Made by a program: the position numbers and the translations under genes. Positions 42,085-50,849 of a stretch of 64,000 nucleotides of DNA are shown here, piece by piece; the first letter of the stretch is position 1, and each line of letters starts with the position of its first letter. This DNA is from UM-FILTER-37-12 sp964344965. GTDB taxonomy: Bacteria > Patescibacteriota > Patescibacteriia > Magasanikbacterales > UBA922. The notes under the pieces were generated by a model. The model was not told where the DNA came from and did not search any database. It saw nothing but the letters and a program-made list of their open reading frames with translations. Where the stretch lies: positions 12,170 to 76,169 of the forward strand of contig CAYFPJ010000004.1 in the NCBI GenBank assembly GCA_964344965.1. Direction: 5' to 3'.

Positions 42085-42468
42085 TTATTTTACAATATAC
42101 TCGTAGCTGTCATCTGTACGCAAAGGAAAATTACTAAAAACCACCACTATTGCTGACTCCTCTCCGACATTGGTAGTTGAATGAGCTACTAGGTTGGGGA
42201 TATGAATGACATCTCTTCCCGGTACCAACTTCATGTCTTTTCTTTTTTTGGAAACGACGTGCTCCATTTTTAGAGAGACATCACCCTTTTCTGCATAAAT
42301 CATTATCCTATTTTCTTTGTGATAATGATTGCCGGTAGTAACTCCAGGATCAATAACCAAACGAGACATATAGATGTCTCCCACTTTTACACTAGACAAA
42401 ACTCTACCAGGCTTACTAGCATCATCTTTCATCTTGAAATGAGTGATAAATTCTTCTTTTCTGTTCAT
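42085..42468 (-). CDS. Cupin domain protein
   Basis: 127 residues forming one cupin barrel: SRLVIDPGVTTGNHYHKENR holds the first metal/substrate motif (G..HYH....), MIYAEKGDVSLKMEHV and VIHIPNLVAHSTTNVGEESA the second. Placed with nucleotide-sugar genes, it could be a sugar-related isomerase/epimerase of the RmlC/FdtA type or a regulator, but it lacks the length of RmlC. Substrate unknown. Confidence 0.75.
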   Translation of the reverse strand: MNRKEEFITHFKMKDDASKPGRVLSSVKVGDIYMSRLVIDPGVTTGNHYHKENRIMIYAEKGDVSLKMEHVVSKKRKDMKLVPGRDVIHIPNLVAHSTTNVGEESAIVVVFSNFPLRTDDSYEYIVK

Positions 42469-42485
42469 AAAGCCACATTGTTTAA

Positions 42486-42632
42486 TCCCGACCTCGTTCC
42501 TCGGTACGGGACGAGAGATCGGTTTAACCTGCCTGCCGGTCTTCGACTATGAAGCTCAGACTGAATAGCAGGCAGGTTCCCCGGGGCTTGCCCCGGAAAA
42601 ATTGGTCAAGGACTTGCCCTGGAGTTCATACC
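42486..42632 (+). repeat. Mosaic palindromic element, copy 1
   Basis: Ordered blocks: CCCGACCTCGTTCCTCGGTA, a CCTGCCTGCC...GGCAGG hairpin, CCCCGGGGCTTGCCCCGG, then GACTTGCCCTGGAGTTCATA. The same first and last blocks occur in inverted orientation at 63226-63324. Located upstream of the cupin gene. Confidence 0.75.
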
Positions 42633-42666
42633 ATTGATTTATTTTGAATTACGAAAAACTCTAATC

Positions 42667-42774
42667 TCGTCATTGCGAGGAGTGCGCGAAGCAAGCACGA
42701 CGTGGCAATCTAGACTTTGGAAGTGTAGATTGCTTCGTCATCCCGTACTTCGTCGGGATTCCTCGCAATGACGA
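42667..42774. mobile_element. Palindromic MITE, copy B
   Basis: Ends TCGTCATTGCGAGGAG and CCTCGCAATGACGA, with internal ACGTGGCAATCTAGA and GTAGATTGCTTCGTC arms. Sits inside the large nested inverted repeat 42639-43071. Confidence 0.85.
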
Positions 42775-42799
42775 AAATGCAATTTAACGAGTAGTGTGA

Positions 42800-42944
42800 A
42801 ATAAAAGTAAATTTGGTTTAAGTAAGACTTCATCGGGCCATCCCCGCAGCAAGCTGCGGGGTATTGGCAGAAAATCTTATTTCAACCAATGTTAGTTTTC
42901 ACTTTTTCGATGCAAGCATCGAGGAATAAAACCGCTTAAAGATT
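42800..42944 (+). repeat. 145-bp dispersed element, copy 5
   Basis: Appears identical to copies 1, 3 and 4. It lies directly inside the inner inverted-repeat pair of the intergenic region before the Nudix gene. Confidence 0.95.
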
Positions 42945-43071
42945 AAAATTGATATTTTCCTTATTTTAGCAAAATATGAATTTTCCGCATATCTATTTTC
43001 TAAAAATATTTAGCTAAATTAAGCCAAACGAGTCTAATTCACACTACTCGTAATTTAGTAATTCAAAATAA

Positions 43072-43608
43072 TTATTTATGTAAAAAATGATGATGAACAA
43101 GAGCCCAAGCCGCCATAGTCTGTCCGTCCCAGATATCATTACGACGAATCATTTCATCTACTTCATCTGGCCTGCGATACATTACTTCTATATCTTCTGT
43201 GTCATCAAGGTCCATTTCCTGTTGTTCACTCAAGTGAGCTATGAAGACATGGGTAGTGTCCTTGGTATATCCATTGGCAGGTTGAAATTCTCCAACCTTG
43301 ATAAATTCATCAGCCAAATATCCTGTTTCTTCTGCTAGCTCCTCTTTGGCAGCCTCTAAAGCTGTCTGACCATCTTTCAATCCTCCTCCTGGAAATTCAA
43401 TACTCTCCTTATTAGTCAGGTATCTAGATTGCAAAATCAAAACCAAACGACCATCTGGTAATACTGGAACCACGATAGACATCCCACTAAGCTCTGAATA
43501 ATAATAGTCACCTATATCACCGTTTGGTAATTCATAAGTGTCATGCTTGTAAGTATACCAAGGATTCTCGTGCAGTGTTTCTTCTGATAATTTTTTGAGG
43601 TGTTTCAT
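43072..43608 (-). CDS. Nudix hydrolase (ADP-ribose pyrophosphatase-like)
   Basis: 178 residues. Nudix box GGGLKDGQTALEAAKEELAE followed by ETGY is complete apart from E for R in the REXXEE core (KEELAEE). N-terminal ENPWYTYKHDTYELPNGDIG and QSRYLTNKESIEFPGGG resemble the ADP-ribose/NADH pyrophosphatase branch. Acts on nucleoside diphosphate sugars or similar. Forms a minus-strand pair with the HIT gene downstream. Confidence 0.9.
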   Translation of the reverse strand: MKHLKKLSEETLHENPWYTYKHDTYELPNGDIGDYYYSELSGMSIVVPVLPDGRLVLILQSRYLTNKESIEFPGGGLKDGQTALEAAKEELAEETGYLADEFIKVGEFQPANGYTKDTTHVFIAHLSEQQEMDLDDTEDIEVMYRRPDEVDEMIRRNDIWDGQTMAAWALVHHHFLHK

Positions 43609-43657
43609 AAGTCATTATAATATCAGTAAAATCTATATAAATCAGTCTGAATTAATG

Positions 43658-44059
43658 CTAAAACAATTTGGCAACCTCTTCTACAGAAGTATCACCAGCA
43701 TTATTAATAATAGAATGGATATTTCCTCCCCCATCACCCTTCCAACGAGGTAAGATATGAACATGTAGATGTGACACCTCTTGTCCACCTGCCTCTCCAT
43801 GATTCCAACCAACGTTGAATCCATCTGGATGAAGAGTGGATTCTAGTTTTTCCATCACTTTCTCAATAGATAAAAAAAGATCTTTGGAAAGTTCTTTATT
43901 CAGGTCAAACAAATTTTCTGCATGTACTTTTGGCACCAGTACTGTATGACCTTTGGCACGAGGGTTTATATCCAAAAAGGCGAGAAAGTGTGCATCCTCA
44001 TACACAGTATGATTTGGTATTTCTCCTCCTACAATTTTACAAAAAATACAGTCTTTCAT
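43658..44059 (-). CDS. HIT family hydrolase (Hint-like)
   Basis: 133 residues. CIFCKIVGGEIPNHTVYED gives the CxxC zinc-site start and the fold opening; NVGWNHGEAGGQEVSHLHVH and HILPRW hold the histidine triad HLHVH. HIT proteins hydrolyse nucleoside phosphoramidates and related AMP conjugates. Follows the Nudix gene by 49 bases. Length and motifs are standard. Confidence 0.95.
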   Translation of the reverse strand: MKDCIFCKIVGGEIPNHTVYEDAHFLAFLDINPRAKGHTVLVPKVHAENLFDLNKELSKDLFLSIEKVMEKLESTLHPDGFNVGWNHGEAGGQEVSHLHVHILPRWKGDGGGNIHSIINNAGDTSVEEVAKLF

Positions 44060-44098
44060 AGGTTATAATAAATTCTTTAAAACATAAAACTATCATTT

Positions 44099-44199
44099 TC
44101 GTCATTGCGAGGAATGAAACGCAGTGGAATGACGAAGCAATCTACACTTTGGACGTGTAGATTGCCACGTCGCTCCTTCGTCGCTCCTCGCAATGACGA
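44099..44199. mobile_element. Palindromic MITE, copy C
   Basis: Ends TCGTCATTGCGAGGAATG and GCTCCTCGCAATGACGA with inner GTGTAGATTGCCACGTCGC. Lies just after the end of the 742-residue membrane-protein gene, which has copy D at its other side. Confidence 0.85.
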
Positions 44200-44260
44200 A
44201 TTTTAGATATTTATAGTACAAATTAACTTATACTTACTCTGCAATATTATCAATATTTAG

Positions 44261-46489
44261 CTATTTTTTCAAGTCAATATTCCAAATCAGAAAGTCACCC
44301 AGCTGCTCAGGTGTGGAGCTGGAAAATTCTGACATTTTTGCTTCCTTTTCCTCATCTACATCTTTTATTGGCAACACAACCCAACACCTCTCATGTCCAG
44401 TGATATTAGATATCTCAGATAAGACACTTTGTTCTGGATTTTCTATCATTTCAGATAATAATGAAACTCTCTTCTCTTGGGCAAATTGGTAATCAATAGG
44501 AAATCCGCCACCGACAATTTTTTGAGATGACCTCGACTCAAGAGCAAGAAGAATCCAAGTATTTGCTAAAACACACTGACTATCTTCATTTTTATGCTTC
44601 CAAACATAATTGGCCGCATTATATTCATCTAGACTGACAACTCTCATATCAGGACCAGTCGCAAATGATGTCGTGCCCACCCAAGAAAATAATACTACCA
44701 ATGACAAAATAACCACATTCCTATACCTTGCTCTCATTTTCTCAAAATTAATCTTACTCAAACCAAAAACAAAATAAACAAATATGACTATAGAAAAAAT
44801 TGGATCAAGACGGCGGACAAATGATCTGTCTCCCTCGAGGAAAAACCAACCTATCAAATATCCAGCCACAATACTCGTAGCAAAAAGATTAAAAATCAAC
44901 CAAACTATTTTTTTCTTATATAATGATCTCCAGAGTCCAAATATTGCTAAGCCAAAAATAATTGAAACACCAAGCATCATTGGCCAACGCCAGTCAGTGA
45001 AGAAGCTCGATACAAAAGCATAATCTGGAGTATGATTGATAAGAATATTGCCACTAAGCATATCATGAGGGCGAATAGCACTAGCATAGTACCAGCCACT
45101 AAACTGGCCGAGCATCTGCTTAATCTGGTTCACAAAGTCCCAAGATTGAGGAAGGTGGCTAGCTCTACTGACTATTTCTATAATTGGAAAAAATAAGATG
45201 GCAAAAATTGTTGAGAATGAGATAGTTATTTTTCTAAAAATTTTATTGCCACGAAAATCTATATTCTTGAAAAATAAAGAAATTAAAATCACAAACCAAA
45301 TCAAAATGAAATACAGTGTGTACCCAAACAGCATGGAGACTGCAAAAAATAATGCCAAATTCCTTCCCCTCTTACCCCCACTATCCAAATATTGCAACCA
45401 CAGCATCAACGTGAATAAGAAGAATAATAATCCCAAACTAACAGGCAGAGCAAGGCTCCCAAGAGCTTGTAGGGTAAATGGGATTAGTGATAAGAATGAA
45501 AAAAACAAACCAGCCCGCCACGAACCAAACATGATTCGACCAATTCGTAATAAAACTATCGGCAAAACTATAGACCATAAGAAAACCATCATCCACTTGT
45601 TGACTGCCAACAAATCAATATCTAGGGTGGCAGATAAAAGCACGCCAGATCCCCAGAGATGACCATAAAGATACTTGTGTGGCACGACCAAAGCTTCTGG
45701 CACATCTATGCCTGCTACTTCACGCCAGCTAGCTTCATCCCCAAACAAAACTGGCAAAACAGACTGACCACCCAACAATTGATTCTCGACAGCCACATGT
45801 CTCCATACATCCCCGCCCCAAGGCATCTCATGAGACAATGGTAAATAAAGATGCATGACTAGAGACTGAACAATAATCAAAAATAACAAAGTCTTGATCT
45901 TGTGCTTTGAACAAACTAATATCCCTAGCACGAAAATAGACAAAAAAGTAAGAGGTAAAACAAGTTTATCAATACTTTGCCAAGGAGAATTCAAAACTTC
46001 TGTGCCATTTGATTTGAGAAGTAAGAAAAATATCAATGAAGCAAGTAGTAAAAAAATTCCCAACAAAATATTATTTTTCTTAAACATTACAAAGCCAAAT
46101 TTCTTTTTTCCATTTTCAGAAAGTCCTCTTTTTCTTTTTTTCTTAACAATCAAAAAAAGCAGATAGCTAAATATTGCTAAAGTTAAATATACTGACCACA
46201 AAAGCATGGGAGTCAGCTTGTACCAGACGACCAAGACAGAGCTGAACAAACCTAGCAAAGTGAAAACTGTAAAAAATGAAAATACCACCGTCATCCAATC
46301 CTTATACTTCATCCCAAAAATACGATGCAAAACACAACGCCAATATTCTCCTACAAACCATAGATAGACGACAAATAGCAAAATTCCAGCAAATTTGCTA
46401 TGCCAAACAGTCAGTTGGAGATATAACAAAAATAGCAGAACTGCCAACTTACCAACTTCTATCAATTTTATCCTATACAAAAATTTCAC
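44261..46489 (-). CDS. Multi-spanning membrane protein, GT-C glycosyltransferase-like
   Basis: 742 residues with about 12-14 membrane helices and a soluble C-terminal domain of about 130 residues (from ATGPDMRVVSLDEYNAANYV). The first large outer loop contains HEMPWGGDVWRHVAVENQLL; an acidic residue at this place is the usual catalytic feature of GT-C enzymes that use lipid-linked sugars. The divergent gene at 46708 has a matching loop (YGFDAFIHRATEEW), so the two look paralogous. The gene is bracketed by MITE copies C and D. Specific function unknown. Confidence 0.6.
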   Translation of the reverse strand: MKFLYRIKLIEVGKLAVLLFLLYLQLTVWHSKFAGILLFVVYLWFVGEYWRCVLHRIFGMKYKDWMTVVFSFFTVFTLLGLFSSVLVVWYKLTPMLLWSVYLTLAIFSYLLFLIVKKKRKRGLSENGKKKFGFVMFKKNNILLGIFLLLASLIFFLLLKSNGTEVLNSPWQSIDKLVLPLTFLSIFVLGILVCSKHKIKTLLFLIIVQSLVMHLYLPLSHEMPWGGDVWRHVAVENQLLGGQSVLPVLFGDEASWREVAGIDVPEALVVPHKYLYGHLWGSGVLLSATLDIDLLAVNKWMMVFLWSIVLPIVLLRIGRIMFGSWRAGLFFSFLSLIPFTLQALGSLALPVSLGLLFFLFTLMLWLQYLDSGGKRGRNLALFFAVSMLFGYTLYFILIWFVILISLFFKNIDFRGNKIFRKITISFSTIFAILFFPIIEIVSRASHLPQSWDFVNQIKQMLGQFSGWYYASAIRPHDMLSGNILINHTPDYAFVSSFFTDWRWPMMLGVSIIFGLAIFGLWRSLYKKKIVWLIFNLFATSIVAGYLIGWFFLEGDRSFVRRLDPIFSIVIFVYFVFGLSKINFEKMRARYRNVVILSLVVLFSWVGTTSFATGPDMRVVSLDEYNAANYVWKHKNEDSQCVLANTWILLALESRSSQKIVGGGFPIDYQFAQEKRVSLLSEMIENPEQSVLSEISNITGHERCWVVLPIKDVDEEKEAKMSEFSSSTPEQLGDFLIWNIDLKK

Positions 46490-46514
46490 AATATTTTCGA
46501 TCTAAAAAAACGAT

Positions 46515-46618
46515 TCGTCATTGCGAGGAGCGACGAAGGAGCGACGCGGCAATCTCATTGTGTGTAGGTAAAACTTTGAGATTGCCACGTCGTTCTTTCA
46601 GACTCCTCGCAATGACGA
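46515..46618. mobile_element. Palindromic MITE, copy D
   Basis: TCGTCATTGCGAGGAGCGAC at the left and ACTCCTCGCAATGACGA at the right; inner arms GCGGCAATCTCA and TGAGATTGCCACGTCG. It occupies the promoter region between two divergent membrane-protein genes. Confidence 0.85.
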
Positions 46619-46707
46619 ACTAACCTGTGGCCGAAAATTGATTATTAACATCAAATTCTATATACTGTTCTCTAGAAACTATAGCTAAATATAGCAAAAA
46701 AGGCAAT

Positions 46708-48918
46708 ATGAAGAACGTTTCCAAAAAACAATACCTGATAGCTGCAAGCGGCGCTACATTACTTTTGTTATTGAACATTTTCTTTTTGAACAGTATCTTG
46801 ATTGGCATCACAGCCATCATCCTCTATGGCTACGTTTTCAGCAGATTTATCGCTGATATTTTTTTGTCAGAAGAAAACCAAGGCAGACTATTTTATGGCT
46901 TTTTACTACTCCTGACTGGAGAGATACTAACCAACACTGCCCTCTACTATCTCCACGGCATCACACCAGTCACCGTTGCCATCGCCCTACTTCTACCGTT
47001 CCTACTATTTCTATCATCAAAATCTCTCCCCCTTTATAAGGGGGAGATGGCCGCAGGCCAGAGGGGGTTGCGTGGCAGAGCCCCATTTCTTGGCATAGCC
47101 AACATCCTCCTAAACATCGCTCTCCTCACAACTCTCTTCCTAAACCAAACAACATCCCTAATGCCCTCCCCCTGGCAAGCGGTAAACCACTGGTTTTTCA
47201 TCACCTTCGCTATTTCCACTGCATTTCTAATCCTGTTCGTCTCTAAAAATAAAAATTATCAGACTAGCATCTTCGCAATGGCAGTGCACCTGTTTGTGAT
47301 GTTTGGTGTGGCAGCCATCCTCTATCCACTGGGCTATGGCTTCGATGCCTTCATCCACCGCGCAACTGAAGAATGGATCTTACTGAATGGTAGTATCTTG
47401 CCAAAAACTCCTTACTATATTGGCCAGTACAGTCTAGTTGCTTGGCTGGCTCATATTACTTCCCTGCCAATTTTCTATCTTGATGTCTATCTTGTCCCGA
47501 TCTTAGCGTCTATTTCCTTGCCAATCGTAGTTTCCAATGTGCTAAAAAAAATCTGGAACATACCGTACAAAGTTGGAATCCTTCTCACACTTTTCATTCC
47601 TTTCATCCCCTTTCTTTCTCTTCATCTCACCACTCCTCACAACCTGGTAATCTTATTTACAATTCTTATTGTCTTCACCACTCTTGGCTATTTGAAAAAT
47701 AAAACACCCCTAATTATTCCCTTCTCCCTCTCCCTCGCTTCTCTCGCCACCCACCCCCTAGTCGCTGCTCCTACTTTTGTTTTTCTTATTGCAACAATGA
47801 TCATTAAAAAAACATCCGCCAGAGGACGGACCAGCCTCTGGCTGGAAAAACTATCTCCTATCTCCTATCTCCTATCTTTTTTACTAATCACCCTCACAGT
47901 CCCAATTCTCTTCATCCTCAACAATTTCCTCGCCAATGCTCCCCTACCAACATTCACCAATCCTCTGTCAAGTCTACCTTACTTCCTAGAACTCTTTGCC
48001 CGCCCCTACTGGTATCTTGAAAATGCTCCGATAATTTATGAACTCCTCTACACTTGGCAACTTTTGATAATTCCAATTGCGATTTCCCTCTGCTTCGCTG
48101 GATTTTTCATATCCAAAAAAAAGCTCAAAGCTGAGTATCTATTTCCAATAGCAACAATATCATTCTTCCTCAGTGCCTGGCTCCTACGCAGTTGGATCGT
48201 CTTCCCCGACGTCGTCTCCTACGAACAAGGCGACTATCCCCTCCGCCTCCTCAAAACCAGCCTCATCTTCATCCTCCCCTTCGGAACGTTCATGATTTAT
48301 AAAATACTTGCAAACTTGCAAACTTACAAACTTACAAACTTAAGCAAAACCAGAAAAACAGCAATGACTATCACGTTAGTGACAATCATCTCAGCATCGC
48401 TCATGCTCTCCTTCTACTTCTCCTATCCTCAAAGAAACATCAAATCCCGCTTCCCCGGCTTCAATATCACCGCTGCTGATTTCCAGGCTGTCGAATGGAT
48501 TCATGAAAGAGAGAAAAAAACTTTCCGAAGCATAGGAAGGATTGATGGACCCTCTTTATTTTTATCGACACAAGTCGCAGAAATCGATTACATTGTACTA
48601 TCAAATCAACTTGTCTCTGCTAGCGCGCTCACAAAATACAGCTTTGCCAAATATTTCCAAACTGAGTCAGGAGAAATATTTTACTATTCAATCCCTACTG
48701 GTGGAAAACTATACCAACAATACGGCAAGATGCTCTATGAAGGACAAAAGCGAGAGTATATGGAAGATGCCATGCAGATTGCTGGAGTGGACAAAGCTTA
48801 CTTTGTCGTAAACTCTTACTGGGCCAATGCTGATAAAATTATTGAAGGAGCGAAAGAAAGTGCTGATGGTTGGGAAGTGATTAATAATCAAGTCTGGATT
48901 TTTATTTATGAAAAATAA
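46708..48918 (+). CDS. Multi-spanning membrane protein, GT-C-like, with in-frame palindromic insertions
   Basis: 736 residues, some 13 membrane helices and a soluble C-terminal domain (from NITAADFQAVEWIHEREKKT). Outer-loop motif GYGFDAFIHRATEEWILLNG parallels GGDVWRHVAVENQLL of the divergent gene. Residues about 107-124 (LPLYKGEMAAGQRGLRGR) derive from a CCCCCTTTATAAGGGGG palindrome at 47030-47068, and residues near 371-380 (SARGRTSLWL) from a CCAGAGG/CCTCTGG palindrome at 47820-47843. The frame survives both. Likely a glycan-transferring or polymerising enzyme of the surface polysaccharide. Confidence 0.6.
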   Translation: MKNVSKKQYLIAASGATLLLLLNIFFLNSILIGITAIILYGYVFSRFIADIFLSEENQGRLFYGFLLLLTGEILTNTALYYLHGITPVTVAIALLLPFLLFLSSKSLPLYKGEMAAGQRGLRGRAPFLGIANILLNIALLTTLFLNQTTSLMPSPWQAVNHWFFITFAISTAFLILFVSKNKNYQTSIFAMAVHLFVMFGVAAILYPLGYGFDAFIHRATEEWILLNGSILPKTPYYIGQYSLVAWLAHITSLPIFYLDVYLVPILASISLPIVVSNVLKKIWNIPYKVGILLTLFIPFIPFLSLHLTTPHNLVILFTILIVFTTLGYLKNKTPLIIPFSLSLASLATHPLVAAPTFVFLIATMIIKKTSARGRTSLWLEKLSPISYLLSFLLITLTVPILFILNNFLANAPLPTFTNPLSSLPYFLELFARPYWYLENAPIIYELLYTWQLLIIPIAISLCFAGFFISKKKLKAEYLFPIATISFFLSAWLLRSWIVFPDVVSYEQGDYPLRLLKTSLIFILPFGTFMIYKILANLQTYKLTNLSKTRKTAMTITLVTIISASLMLSFYFSYPQRNIKSRFPGFNITAADFQAVEWIHEREKKTFRSIGRIDGPSLFLSTQVAEIDYIVLSNQLVSASALTKYSFAKYFQTESGEIFYYSIPTGGKLYQQYGKMLYEGQKREYMEDAMQIAGVDKAYFVVNSYWANADKIIEGAKESADGWEVINNQVWIFIYEK

Positions 48919-49006
48919 AAATAATCTCGATTGTATTGTATTTTCTGAATTTTTATGTAAAATAACTTTATAGAGAATCTCGTAAACCTATTTTAACCAC
49001 AAACCT

Positions 49007-49654
49007 ATGACATATGAAGATCTAGTAAGAAGAGGTGTAGAATTAATAAGATATCAAGAACGACCAACACCAGATCAGATAACAGGAGAAGCAACAAAAC
49101 TAGCAGTAGAGGCAACGAAAGCTGATGAACCTATATATGGAATGGATGCAGCTGCTACTGTTGCTCGTCAAAGACAAGAAACAAGCAAAAATGTTATAGA
49201 AAGATTTCAACAAGCAGTAGAAGATGAGAACACAGCTGTTCTTCAAGGAACTCTCTGGGAGGTGTGGGAAGTAGAAGACTGTAAGATCTTGCTAGCAACC
49301 ATGGAAGAAATCAAAGCACAGATAATCCTGGAAAACACAGCTCTAAAATTAAGAGAAGAAAGCTATGAAGAAAGAACTAGAGAATTGGAAGAGTGGTCTT
49401 ATGGAAACATATACAAAGAAGGAATCGAAAATTTTTTACCAAAACTAAAAGCATTGGTATCTGTACTTGAAAAAATAACCACAGAAGGAGAACCTAGCGG
49501 TCATCTAAGAAGACTGTACGCCGGATGGTCCGAAGAGCAAATACAACAATATTATGATCGAGCAAAAGAACTAGTTGACGAACTAGAAGATAAGCTAGAA
49601 GATGCTCCTGGAGAGGATGATGGTTATTATGATGATGGTTACGATGACTGGTAA
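49007..49654 (+). CDS. Hypothetical coiled-coil protein
   Basis: 215 residues, charged and helical throughout: ENTALKLREESYEERTRELE is a likely coiled coil, and the C-terminus is very acidic with tyrosines (GEDDGYYDDGYDDW). No signal peptide or membrane helix, no known family. The stop lies 1 base from the stop of the convergent glycosyltransferase gene at 49656. Confidence 0.6.
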   Translation: MTYEDLVRRGVELIRYQERPTPDQITGEATKLAVEATKADEPIYGMDAAATVARQRQETSKNVIERFQQAVEDENTAVLQGTLWEVWEVEDCKILLATMEEIKAQIILENTALKLREESYEERTRELEEWSYGNIYKEGIENFLPKLKALVSVLEKITTEGEPSGHLRRLYAGWSEEQIQQYYDRAKELVDELEDKLEDAPGEDDGYYDDGYDDW

Positions 49655-49655
49655 T

Positions 49656-50846
49656 TTACTCGTTGTATAACTTCTCTAGTTTCCCTACATACCCCCCTTC
49701 CGACCTCCCCGTGGTCGGAATTTTTTTACTCATTTTTTCAACCTCTTCTCTATTCTTCACGCACCATTGCAACTTTTCTCCCAAAGACTCATTATCCCCT
49801 GCCTCAAAAGTAAACCCATTCTCCCCTTCTTCAATTAATTCTGCAATCCCTTCAATTCTGCTGGCAAGTACTGGCACACCAAAAGAAAGACTCTCAAAAA
49901 TAACTGTTGGCGAATTCTCATAGCAGAGAGACGGCACAATAGTAATATCAGTCTTAGAAAACAACCCTGGCAATTCATCACGACCCACCCGACCATGCAC
50001 CACAATATTTTCACCACCTTCAGCCAAATCTTTTACATCCCCCAAAGCCGACCCGTCCCCCACCACATGCAGTTCGCAATTTGCGTTAGTTTTGACAAAC
50101 TGCTTAAAAATCCGAAGCAAAAACAAAATGCCCTTGTGCTCTTCAATCTGCCCCAAATACAAAAAACTAAACAAATCATTTTCCCCTTTCCCCTTTCCCC
50201 TTTCCCCTTTCCCCTCACTAAACGTCATCGGATTCCTCACCACCACAAACTTCGAGCTAGCAAAAAATCCTCGCTCCTTATAAAAATCAAGTAAAAATTG
50301 TGAAGGAGAAATCACAACCTCAGGAGAAGCAAAGAGCTTCTTCATAATCCAAGTATAGACTCTTGTTGGCCATCCTGTGTAACGCCAGCTATTTTCTTCT
50401 TTTTTCAAAATAATTCCGCTGGGTTCCACTAGCTGAACATCATGAACAGTGTGGATGTGACGAATGTCCAGGGAACGAATGGTGCGTGGGATGAGAAAGC
50501 TAAGTCCCATTAAATTATGAGTGTGAACAATATCTGGTTTTTCCCAAGTCAAAATTTTCTTTACTTCACTACTTACAGAAAAATTAAAAGTATCAACAAT
50601 ATGCCACAAAAAACGTGACAAAAAATCATGTTTGTGTGCTTCAGTATAAAAAAAAGTATTCTTCGGCTTGATGCGGTAAATCTTCAAATCATCACTTTCT
50701 TCTACCCCTGGATCATCCGGTGTGCTGGTAATCAAAACAACACTATTCCCAGCCGCCATAAGCCCCTCCACAGTCTTCCTCACTACCTGCTCTGCCCCAC
50801 CACGAGCATAAGGAGGATATAAATTGTTGATAATGCAAATTTTCAT
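49656..50846 (-). CDS. Glycosyltransferase family 4
   Basis: 396 residues from ATG 50846. GT-B fold: KICIINNLYPPYARGGAEQV at the N-terminus, HTHNLMGLSFLIPRTI acceptor region, LYLGQIEEHKGILFLLR start of the second domain, and the donor-binding VPSLCYENSPTVIFESLSFG with the catalytic ExxxxxxxE. Residues about 212-222 (GKGERGKGKGE) are encoded by a heptanucleotide CCCCTTT tract at 50183-50214, so slippage would shift the frame. A 30-bp palindrome starts 4 bases upstream of the ATG. Confidence 0.92.
   Translation of the reverse strand: MKICIINNLYPPYARGGAEQVVRKTVEGLMAAGNSVVLITSTPDDPGVEESDDLKIYRIKPKNTFFYTEAHKHDFLSRFLWHIVDTFNFSVSSEVKKILTWEKPDIVHTHNLMGLSFLIPRTIRSLDIRHIHTVHDVQLVEPSGIILKKEENSWRYTGWPTRVYTWIMKKLFASPEVVISPSQFLLDFYKERGFFASSKFVVVRNPMTFSEGKGERGKGKGENDLFSFLYLGQIEEHKGILFLLRIFKQFVKTNANCELHVVGDGSALGDVKDLAEGGENIVVHGRVGRDELPGLFSKTDITIVPSLCYENSPTVIFESLSFGVPVLASRIEGIAELIEEGENGFTFEAGDNESLGEKLQWCVKNREEVEKMSKKIPTTGRSEGGYVGKLEKLYNE
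50183..50214. repeat. Heptanucleotide tract (CCCCTTT)4CCCC inside glycosyltransferase gene
   Basis: Four full CCCCTTT units plus CCCC, read on the minus strand as GKGERGKGKGE. Unit length 7 is not a multiple of 3, so gain or loss of a unit changes the reading frame. Confidence 0.9.
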
Positions 50847-50849
50847 AGA

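Larger units (their letters stand above)
42639..43071. repeat. Nested inverted repeats around MITE B and element copy 5
   Basis: Outer pair TTATTTTGAATTAC (42639-42652) and GTAATTCAAAATAA (43058-43071); inner pair ACGAGTAGTGTGAA (42787-42800) and TTCACACTACTCGT (43038-43051). Both are perfect 14-mers. The spacer holds no ORF. Confidence 0.8.

Noticed and set aside
36932..42944. CRISPR array
   Set aside because: The repeated units are 145 bp and kilobases apart with genes between them; no short regular spacers.
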